Below, in pieces: positions 56,827 to 64,000 of a stretch of 64,000 bases of DNA (within the stretch, counting starts at the first letter, position 1; the number at the start of each line of letters is the position of its first letter). Origin of the DNA: Cardamine occulta (taxonomy: Eukaryota; Streptophyta; Magnoliopsida; Brassicales; Brassicaceae); contig CM051388.1 of assembly GCA_028015245.1 (NCBI GenBank), positions 21,724,474 through 21,788,473 of the forward strand, read 5' to 3'. A program made the position numbers and the translations under genes. The notes beneath the pieces are model-generated. The model worked only from the letters and a program-made list of their open reading frames with translations, searched no databases and was not told where the DNA came from.

Positions 56827-57967
56827 CTGAAATTATGCATCATATTCTCTTAAGTATCACAAAATTTTAATATTCATGCATGGTGTAAAACAATTTACGT
56901 GATAATATTCTAGCAACCTAGCATGCTCAAAATACACGTTCAAATTATCATGCAAGGTTCTCATGCAGCTTAAATATTTATATATTGATCAGATTTTAAT
57001 TTGTGACAATTATTATCATGCAACCGATTTAACAAAATAGCAAGGTTACGTAAAATAAATTCATGCGATAATAATCTAGCAAAATTATATGATCGAATTT
57101 TCATGCAAGATCTTAACATATCTATGTGCTTTGATTGGATTTTAATTTATGATAATTAATCATGCAATCAAATTTATCAATCTATTAACAAAACAAAATA
57201 ATTTTCATGTGATAATCGGATTTAGCATGCGAGTTCTAAATATATATACTTGTCGGATTTTAATAAAATTTGTGACAATTATTATCGATCAATTTTAATC
57301 ATGCAACATAATCATCAGTCAAGCAAACAATCATATGCGGATCAATTAGGGTTTATACATATATGTGTAATTTCCATATTAATTAGGGTTTCATAATTAT
57401 TTACCAAATTCATAACCTCATCGTGAATATCAACAAACAAACAATAATTAATCACACAATAATATCCGTGTCCTGCGACACTCTATCAATCATACAATTA
57501 ATATTGAACATGAAAAACCGAACATGCTATATAATTAGGGTTTTATCGGAACAGTCGGATCATACATCCAAACACATGACTTTCGGTTAGCCGGAACAAC
57601 CGAGCATCGGAACATATATCCGAATATAGATCATCTTTTAGGGTTTTGGAGATTTCCTAATTTAATTAGGGTTTACCGATTTCATGGTTATATATGTTCT
57701 AGGGTTTTAGAACTTACCTTAGAGATTCGGTTTGAAGTGGAAATCACGAACCAGATATCTTCCTCAAGAAATACACTCAACCAATCTTTTCACAACCCCG
57801 TTACCATGTATTGGGGGAACCGAGTCTCAGAGTGAAGTAAGATTGACTGGTTTCAAGAGATCTTTTTGCTTTGCTTTGATCCGGTTGCTTTGTGATCGGT
57901 GGCGAGATTAGGGTTTTAGATGCGGCGGCTGCTAGCTAGGGTTTTAGAGACTATCGTGCTGATAACG
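56827..57967 (-). mobile_element. Copia 5' untranslated internal region
   Basis: Non-coding AT-rich leader between the 5' LTR and gag, with degenerate repeats (TCATGCAA, GACAATTATTATC) in 56870-57320. The primer-binding region lies beside 57967. Confidence 0.75.
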
Positions 57968-58176
57968 TGTTGTAAACTAGAGAGAATTATGGGGGAATTT
58001 CGTGTGTTGTATTATTGATAATGAGGTTCTAATATAATCTTTATATAAAAATCAATACAAGAGATAAAAGGTAAATCCTATTCGGAATAGGAAAAGTATA
58101 AACCGTCTTAAGTCTCATCGAATATGGGTTTGATGGGCCAGAACTAGAGTTTGACAATCCACAATGATTTATAACA
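57968..58176 (-). repeat. 5' LTR of the Copia element
   Basis: Partner of the LTR at 51828-52036, same termini and length. Confidence 0.93.
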
Positions 58177-58767
58177 AATATTGTTATTACAGTATTAGTT
58201 GATATAACAAGATTTAAGGATAAAAAAACTCGAATCTAAGTGAAAAATTATCAGACAATAAGTCATAATGACTGGACAAAACCTTTCATATTATTTAACC
58301 AGTTATAAATATTCCATCTATTTTTATAAAGAGTTTCTAAATATTTTTTATCCTTCGTTTTGACATAAATGTTAATTGCATTATTACTATTTACAATGGT
58401 CCCTCATTTTGAGGGAAAACATCAAAAATTGAAGGAAATGCTTATTCAATGGTGCATCATTTTGAGGAAAAAAAATGAGAATATAAACAAGTATATATAT
58501 ATATATATTTGATGTTTGTGTTTCCTAACCTTTTTCTTATTCTTCTAACAACTAATTTTGACTTGATTAAATATCCAAGAAAAGTGTTGTACACTGATAC
58601 TAAAAAAAATATAAGACTGAATCAAATGTAGGAAAAGTAAACTTAATATTAAATATCAAATTAGGTGAATAACACCTATTTTATTTTATTAAGTATACCT
58701 TTATTTCGTATTACATCATTACTTAAGTGTTAATTACAACGAAAAACACTCGTAGTAATGACTATAT
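58177..58767. other. Spacer and 3' flank of the germin-like gene
   Basis: AT-rich. Contains a (TA)n run at 58493-58508 and no recognised gene. Confidence 0.45.
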
Positions 58768-59554
58768 TTAGTTTTTAAACTTGGCCTCAAGGTCTTTGAC
58801 AACATTAACATCTAACTGAAACGCGTGAGCCAAAATCTCTGGATTAATAGGAGGCATTGATCCAAACACAGTATCTGCGATCGTGATAACACCAGCATTC
58901 TGACTACTCAGTCCAGCAAAGGCCACCGCAGGGGTCTTACCAATATTAACTTGAAAATGGATCATTCCTATAGGGAACACAAACACATCTCCGGGGTGTA
59001 GAATTTTGGCGAATAGACGGTTGTTGTCTTGATTGGAAGAGACAAATCCAACATATAATGTTCCTTCGATAAGGACAAGAATCTCAGTGGCACGAGGGTG
59101 CGTGTGAGGTGGGTTTTGGCCATATGGTGCATAGTCTATGCGGACTAAGGATATTCCCATAGTATTTAGCCCTGGAATCTGTTCGACATTGACCGTTGTC
59201 ACGTTGGATTTGACCTTATTATCAGTGTTTCCTGCTCTGTTGAGGCCTGAGTAGAAGAAATCGTCTGCCTTTGCTTGCTTCGGATCCTTACAGAACTTAC
59301 CATTCACAAAATCTGCATGTGGAAATAGTGATTTGAAAAAGATTTATTACATCAACTTCGAATTTAATCTTATATAATGAAGGAGAATAGTAAGTAGTAG
59401 CGAGTTAAAGAAACCGAGTTTTATACGCACCACCGTTTTTGAGGTCATTAATGGCTACACAGAAGTCTTGGAGTGGACTTGGATCATAAGCTTTGGCAAA
59501 GGAAATGACCAAAGCCGATATGGTGATCAGGATGAGAGACTTGGAAAACATCAT
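58768..59554 (-). CDS. Germin-like protein (cupin), two exons
   Basis: Exon 1 is 59554-59431 and exon 2 59312-58768, with a GT-AG intron of 118 bp; the product is 222 residues, the normal germin-like length. MMFSKSLILI followed by a hydrophobic stretch ending SFAKA is a signal peptide, and the mature protein begins YDPSPLQDFCVAIND. Germin box 1 reads PPHTHPRATEILVLIEGTLY, supplying two His and the Glu of the manganese site. Box 2 contains VFPIGMIHFQ with the third His. Such proteins are apoplastic oligomers, some with superoxide dismutase activity. The closest recalled relatives are the Arabidopsis At5g39100-At5g39190 cluster, which neighbours PMAT1 there too. Splice sites were chosen because they join N-G-D-F-V-N-G-K in frame. 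Two ATGs are adjacent (59554, 59551); the first was used. Confidence 0.95.
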
Positions 59555-59741
59555 TTTCAGACAAAAGGTTATACTAATGCTTTTTCAAGATTGTTTGTAT
59601 GTGTTTTGGTTGTGAATTGTGAAGCATTTGAGTTCAGTATTTGTAGGACTAGAGGGTGTCAGTTATTCTATAAATTTTTCTTTCGCATGTTTCAAAGTGT
59701 GGCAGTTCAAAAAAGAAAAAAGTAATGGGATGTCACCATCT
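59555..59741 (-). promoter_or_regulatory. Short upstream region of the germin-like gene
   Basis: Only about 190 bp separates the start codon from the TIR-type element upstream. A TATAG-type box is possible near 59668-59675 on the minus strand. Confidence 0.35.
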
Positions 59742-59742
59742 T

Positions 59743-61245
59743 AGAGCTCCAATGGTGTTTCTTAAAGGGTTCTTGAGAAAGTTTTTAAGATTAAAAAAAT
59801 TAAAATTAAAACAAAACAAATAATTAAGCTAAGAATCGGTTCTAATATAAGAGTTTTTAGGATTCTTGAGAACCCCATATGTTTGCTTTAATTTTAGATG
59901 TTTGCCAATGGTCCTTATGGTTTCGATTTCTGAAATTGGGGAACTAAAAAAACAGAACAGAAATCAATGTTTTTCTCTCTGTTGACTTGTGAATCCGATG
60001 GTGTAGTCTTATTGTGGGGGAATCGAGCTCTTGTGTGTAGCTTTCAACTTAGGAGTTAATATCAATAATTAAATGCTAGTTAATTTCGTGAGCATTTGGT
60101 TCCTATGCCATCTGTATGTTTTTTGTGCAGTGATCATGGTCTCTTATATGAACTACCTTTATTATATACTGTCACAATGCAGTGTGAATTGCAAACGAGA
60201 CTTGTTTTGTCTGTGTTTATACAACCGCAAGAACTTAGGTCTGGTCAAAGGAATGTTAGTCTGAATGTTTGTGTGTTAGGTTTGTTGAAAAACGTGTTTG
60301 GGCAATGTCAATGAGATTTTACACTTCTACTGATGCATTTAAGCATTCTTGTTTATTTGGTCAAGAACAGAAGATTAATTGTATTTTGGATATCATTTGC
60401 AGAGGTGATAACTCCTTAAAGGATCCAGCATCTAAGTCTTATGCTCAAGTGTTTGCTCCTCACCATGGATGGGCTATACGGAAAGCTATTTCTCTTGGGA
60501 TGCTCTTCCCACAAGGGCTCAACTACTTAAGATGCTTAACGAAGATGGTGAGTGCATAAGTAGTTGATACTCTCCTAATTGTATTCTGTCTCTGATAAAC
60601 TAGTAACTTAAGTAGTCAGATTTAGTTTCAAGGTTTTCAAATATCAGTTTTCAAGTGATTAGATAAATCACACAGCAATATTTGGCTGCATAGCTCCTCT
60701 TGTTGTAAGAGCGATATTTTTGAGTTTCACCTTGGCTTTAGAGTTCATATTTTCCCCTACTATTTCTGTTTGAGATTTCATAAATCTATTTTGTGTTATA
60801 AGAATTTCTTCTTCATTATGTTTTGAAGGCTGCAATTCGCTGATGATCCTTTTGCTTTTATTTATTTATGAATCTTTGCAAAGGCGGCGACTAAGATACA
60901 GATGCAGAGCTATGTAAATGCATCGGTACAATATCACTTGGATATGGTTTAGGTGTTGGTCTCGAACATGGCTTATGTAGATGATGATGAGTCCCTTTTG
61001 GATGCAGATGTTGCTTTATGTTACTTTCTGTTAATTTTTTATATTTGGTATATTTTGTAACCTTTTAAAATAAATTAATTTTCAAAATATTAATTTTTAT
61101 TCTTAAACCCCTAATGAAGTTCTACTATTGAAGGAGAGAAAAATTTAGAATTCTTAATGAGGTTTTTATCTCTTAATCAATCAAAATTTATATTAAAAAA
61201 TTTGGTAAGAACCCATAAGGAATTCTTACAATTGGAAATGTTCTA
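59743..61245. mobile_element. TIR-type (PIF/Harbinger-like) non-autonomous element enclosing a gene fragment
   Basis: The left end reads TTAGAGCTCCAATGG followed by TTTCTTAAAGGGTTCTT. The right end is the complement of GTTAGAACATTTCCAATTG followed by TTCCTTATGGGTTCTT. The ends resemble each other and the MITE at 46187, but the repeats are imperfect and the 3-bp duplication is unclear. The right end falls exactly where the shared BAHD promoter (TTTTCTTCCAAGTGG) resumes. Between the ends lies sequence from an ACD11-like gene. Confidence 0.5.
60400..60975 (+). pseudogene. ACD11: ACD11-like sphingolipid transfer protein gene fragment
   Basis: After a TTTGCAG acceptor (60395-60401) an exon encodes GDNSLKDPASKSYAQVFAPH, then HGWAIRKAISLGM. 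This is the conserved C-terminal part of ACD11, a GLTP-fold ceramide-1-phosphate/sphingosine transfer protein that restrains cell death in Arabidopsis. About four bases are missing after SLGM near 60502, shifting the frame. An intron-like stretch with a GT donor follows from about 60546. A second exon near 60892-60940 contains AATKIQMQSYVNAS in frame with the family. The N-terminal half is absent. Retained introns mean it came from genomic DNA. It cannot encode a working protein. Confidence 0.8.
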
Positions 61246-61490
61246 ACAACTTTTCTTCCAAGTGGGTACTCGATTCCAGTAAAAATCAATTAAATAATGT
61301 AAAACGTAATGGCAATCGAATCAAGTGGGTAATGCAATTTAATTAGAAACTAATATTTTAAATTAATTCACAAACACACACACAACCACCAATAATACTT
61401 AGAGCATCATTATTGGTAACAAGTTACATATTTCTTTGAGCATAACCGACAATTTCCAAAGAGGAAAAGAGATTGTTGTTTGCTATATCA
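61246..61490 (+). promoter_or_regulatory. Promoter of the BAHD gene at 61491
   Basis: It retains the proximal part of the shared promoter (TTTTCTTCCAAGTGGG, ACACACACACAACCACC, GACAATTTCCAAAGAGG). The distal ATCACAGATCACACATCTC block has been displaced by the element to the left. An 18-bp insert ending in a MITE terminus lies at about 61400-61417. Confidence 0.55.
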
Positions 61491-62879
61491 ATGGCGTTAA
61501 ACGTGATGAAGATCGTTCAAGTCAGTCCTGCTACAAACTCAGCCAATGACTCAGTCAACTTCTTCAATCTCCCTCTAACCTTCTTTGACTTACGCTGGAT
61601 TAAATTCCATCCCGGTCAACGAGTCATTTTCTACAAACTCACCGAGTCAACACGCGAGTCATTCTACTCTTTGATCCTCCCAAAGCTCGAGCTCTCTCTC
61701 TCCCTTGTCCTCCGCCATTACCACCCGATCGCCGGCCGCCTCGTCTGGGATCCACAAGATCCAAAGCCATATATCACTGTCTCCAAGCATGACACTCTCT
61801 CGCTTACTGTTGCAGAGACCGACACAGACTTCTTCTTTGTATCCGGCAATGGATTACGTCCAGCAACCGAGTTACATCCCCTTGTACCCGAGTTATTGAC
61901 CTCCAATAACTCGGCGTCCGTGTTTTCTTTGCAAATCACGTTATTTCCGAACCAAGGATTCTGTGTCGGCTTTACAGCTCACCATGCTGCCCTGGACGGT
62001 AAATCGTGTGCGATGTTTATAAAATCATGGGCTCATATTTGCAGATTACAAGAACATAACGAAGCCATAGATTTTCCTCTTTTACCAGATGATCTAACGC
62101 CAAGTTTTGATCGTACGGTCATCAATGTTCCACGTGAACTTGAGTCAAAGATTATGGAACTGTTGCTGTATCTCTTAAAGGGCAGTGACGACTTAAAAAG
62201 TCTGAAGCTATCTCCCATCAGTGAGATCAGTGCCGATGTTGTCCGTGCCACGTTTGAGTTAACCAGGGAGAATATAGAGAAACTTCGGGAGCGAGTCAAG
62301 AAGGAATCAGCTCGCTCTCCACTTGACCTTTACTTGTCAACCTTTGTCATAGCATACGCTTACGCATGGACGTGTGTGGTGAAAGTACGTGGAGGAAACG
62401 CGAATAGGCCGGTGCGATTTCTATATGTAGCAGACTTCAGACAACGGTTAGGCTCACAAGTTCCAGCCGAGTATTGTGGGAACTGCGTGTTTCCAATAGG
62501 TTGGTTTCAATATGAAGCGAGGGTGTTTTTGGAACAAGATGGTTTTATTAAAGCAGTCGAGATTCTTGGCGATTCAGTGAAAGGTTTGGATTCACGAGGA
62601 ATAGAGTCAGTTTGTGATGACTTCGTGGAAGGAACGAAGAAAATGAAACCAGGTGCACAGTCCGGGTCAGTTACAGGGTCGACCCGATTAGGAATGTACG
62701 AATCAGATTTTGGGTGGGGCAGACCAACTAAAACCGAGAGTTTATCCATTGACCGCAATGAAGGATTCTCTATGTCGGAGAGAAGGGATGGGCCAGGTGG
62801 TGTGGAGATGGGAGTATGCTTGAAGAAGAGTGAGATGAACATTTTTCTTTCTTTATTTAATACTGGCCTAAGCGATTAG
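61491..62879 (+). CDS. BAHD acyltransferase, At5g39080/At5g39090-like
   Basis: An intact single-exon frame. The ATG at 61491 (MALNVMKIVQVSPAT) matches every paralogue's start, giving 462 residues; upstream in-frame codons have no ATG. HXXXD is H165-D169 (HHAALDGK) and DFGWG is at 406-410. The YFGNC motif is altered to YCGNC (328-332). The copy is closest to the pseudogene at 30120 (both have LGDSVKGL-like and DDFVEGTKKMKP segments). Expected to be a cytosolic acyl-CoA-dependent transferase on phenolic glucosides; the substrate is not readable from sequence. Confidence 0.93.
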   Translation: MALNVMKIVQVSPATNSANDSVNFFNLPLTFFDLRWIKFHPGQRVIFYKLTESTRESFYSLILPKLELSLSLVLRHYHPIAGRLVWDPQDPKPYITVSKHDTLSLTVAETDTDFFFVSGNGLRPATELHPLVPELLTSNNSASVFSLQITLFPNQGFCVGFTAHHAALDGKSCAMFIKSWAHICRLQEHNEAIDFPLLPDDLTPSFDRTVINVPRELESKIMELLLYLLKGSDDLKSLKLSPISEISADVVRATFELTRENIEKLRERVKKESARSPLDLYLSTFVIAYAYAWTCVVKVRGGNANRPVRFLYVADFRQRLGSQVPAEYCGNCVFPIGWFQYEARVFLEQDGFIKAVEILGDSVKGLDSRGIESVCDDFVEGTKKMKPGAQSGSVTGSTRLGMYESDFGWGRPTKTESLSIDRNEGFSMSERRDGPGGVEMGVCLKKSEMNIFLSLFNTGLSD

Positions 62880-62943
62880 CCTTTAAAATCATTCTTGTAC
62901 TCATGAATAATATGTCATTTTTCGTTGGTTTTCTTAATTAATA
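62880..62943. other. 3' flank of the last BAHD gene
   Basis: Homologous to the 3' flanks of the other copies until the Stowaway MITE. Confidence 0.5.
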
Positions 62944-63099
62944 CTCCCTTTGTTTTGCAAAGAGCGTCGTTCTGAAGTTAAACTTTTGTTTTCAAAACAA
63001 TGTCATATTATATTTTGAATACATTATTAAAAACTATTTTCTAAATTTACCCCTCCTTCAAATCTATTGTATTTATCTCATTATAATTTAGATAGGGAG
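62944..63099. mobile_element. Stowaway-type MITE
   Basis: Starts CTCCCTTTGTTTTG and ends with the complement of CTCCCTATCTAAAT, flanked by TA (62942-62943, 63100-63101). 156 bp. Confidence 0.8.
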
Positions 63100-63639
63100 T
63101 ATATTAAATAAGAGCATATCTGTATATTTAAACAATTGCTGAGCTTATGTTAAATGTGTCAAAAATAAACTATTTGGGAGAAACAAATGTACATGTTAAA
63201 ATAGCTGGTTCTCATAAGTTTGGGCATTAAGTTTCATCAAAAGTTTCGCTTACTATAGGCATATTTTAGGCTGAGAGTAGTAGCAGTTTAATAGCAACAT
63301 TAAAAAAACACTAGTGTAATTTGTCTAGGACACATTAAAAAATATATTCATCCAAAAATGCAGTTTCGTAGGTGCATTATCTTGGTCGTCTTTAAAATTC
63401 ATTGGTCTTTTTCACTTTTTGGAATAAATTTTCTCGCTTATAAAACGTAAAGACTAATTCAATGTAGGAAAAGTATCAAATTACGCGAAAACATCATTTA
63501 GTTGGTAAATATTCCAGTCTTGAACAAATTTCTAACATGTGTGTGGGAAGGTTTCATAAAAAATCAACCATTTCAATTTGTGTGTATATTTTTCCAACAA
63601 AACAGGCTTTATCAAACTCATAGTTCCATCAAAATGACA
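63100..63639. other. Intergenic DNA
   Basis: 63170-63240 is homologous to the 3' flanks of other BAHD copies (TTGGGAGAAAC, AGTTTCATCAAAA). The remainder is unrecognised. Confidence 0.45.
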
Positions 63640-63922
63640 CTCCCTCCATTTCGTAAAGATGGATGTTTTAGCTTTTTTTAATTGTTTCATAAACATAGAA
63701 GTTTTAGGTTTTCAATGTAAAAGTTATGATTGTTTATCAGTTTTGTAAAGTTATGATTGTTTACCAGTTTTAGGTTTTACTCTTATTAGTTAAATACAAA
63801 ATAGTTATAAAAGAATCTACTTTGAAATAATAACATTACAATAAGGATATATTTTGTATTTTAAATTTGTTCTTAAAATGTGTGAAAAACTTAAAACATC
63901 CATCTTTAAAGAACGAAGGGAG
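63640..63922. mobile_element. Stowaway-type MITE
   Basis: CTCCCTCCATTTCGTAAAGA at the left and the complement of CTCCCTTCGTTCTTTAAAGA at the right, each continuing TGGATGTTTTA. The right flank is TA and the left is CA, a one-base change in the expected duplication. Confidence 0.85.
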
Positions 63923-64000
63923 TACTTTGATTTTGTCCATTTTGTATCAATCACATGATTCACTTCGGTTTTTGGCTTTGTTTTAAAAGGTTGAAGTTTG

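Larger units (their letters stand above)
51828..58176 (-). mobile_element. Ty1/Copia LTR retrotransposon, complete but defective
   Basis: Two 209-bp LTRs in the same orientation bound 6.35 kb read on the minus strand in the Copia order gag, protease, integrase, reverse transcriptase, RNase H. Flanks GATAT and AATAT are a slightly mutated 5-bp target duplication. A purine tract complementary to CTCCCCCTTGG adjoins the 3' LTR, and CGTTATCAGCACG follows the 5' LTR where the primer site should be. By eye the LTRs differ at about a dozen positions, so the insertion is not very recent. It lies between the BAHD gene at 49842 and the germin-like gene. Confidence 0.93.

Noticed and set aside
61473..61490. 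Upstream in-frame extension of the last BAHD gene
   Set aside because: It uses a TTG, and all paralogues start at the MALN/MALK methionine, so 61491 is the start.
1..64000. tRNA, rRNA or snoRNA genes
   Set aside because: No cloverleaf with A and B boxes or rRNA similarity was seen on either strand by eye. A covariance search could still find small RNAs.

Overview
This window is plant nuclear DNA, almost certainly from a Brassicaceae species. The genes have few or no introns, the intergenic DNA is AT-rich, and the mobile elements (Athila, VANDAL-like MULE, Emigrant-like and other MITEs, Copia) are those familiar from Arabidopsis and its relatives. The genus cannot be fixed by eye. The gene content resembles what I recall of Arabidopsis chromosome 5 around At5g39050-At5g39100: phenolic glucoside malonyltransferase PMAT1, its BAHD paralogues, then a germin-like protein cluster.

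The backbone is a plus-strand tandem array of BAHD acyltransferases with the HXXXD and DFGWG signatures and single-exon frames. Four are intact: a PMAT1-like gene (5359-6735) and three At5g39080/At5g39090-like paralogues (24992-26371, 49842-51218, 61491-62879). Two are full-length pseudogenes (30120-31480, 41328-42695). Two are stubs: a PMAT1-like relic (1438-1553) and a truncated 5' end (33890-33925). One germin-like protein gene (58768-59554, minus strand, two exons) lies between the last two intact copies. The paralogues share their proximal promoters and several hundred bases of further upstream sequence, so the array grew by segmental tandem duplication.

Most of the rest is mobile DNA. 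1-5.3 kb: a CACTA end, an Emigrant-like MITE, a foldback element and a Stowaway MITE. 6.9-14.2 kb: a VANDAL-like MULE bounded by a 10-bp direct repeat, carrying a decayed MuDR-type transposase and a decayed DUF1985 (vanC-like) gene, with many AGTTGTAC/T motifs in its non-coding parts. 15.2-16 kb: a SAC phosphoinositide phosphatase gene relic. 16.3-23 kb: inverted Athila fragments inserted next to a LINE relic. 27.2-27.7 kb: a LINE RNase H relic. 32.4-33.6 kb: a near-complete foldback palindrome. 33.9-41 kb: an unidentified insertion containing a probable solo LTR. 44.1-45.9 kb: a 20-bp minisatellite split by a solo LTR. 48-49.2 kb: a hAT element inserted in a copy of itself. 51.8-58.2 kb: a complete but defective Copia element. 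59.7-61.2 kb: a TIR-type element enclosing an ACD11 gene fragment.

Functionally, the living genes point to vacuolar sequestration or detoxification of phenolic glucosides by malonylation, plus one apoplastic cupin. The most unusual system is the VANDAL-like element: its layout matches the Arabidopsis VANDAL transposons whose VANC proteins reverse DNA methylation by recognising short repeated motifs. The copy here is broken, but intact relatives may exist elsewhere in the genome.
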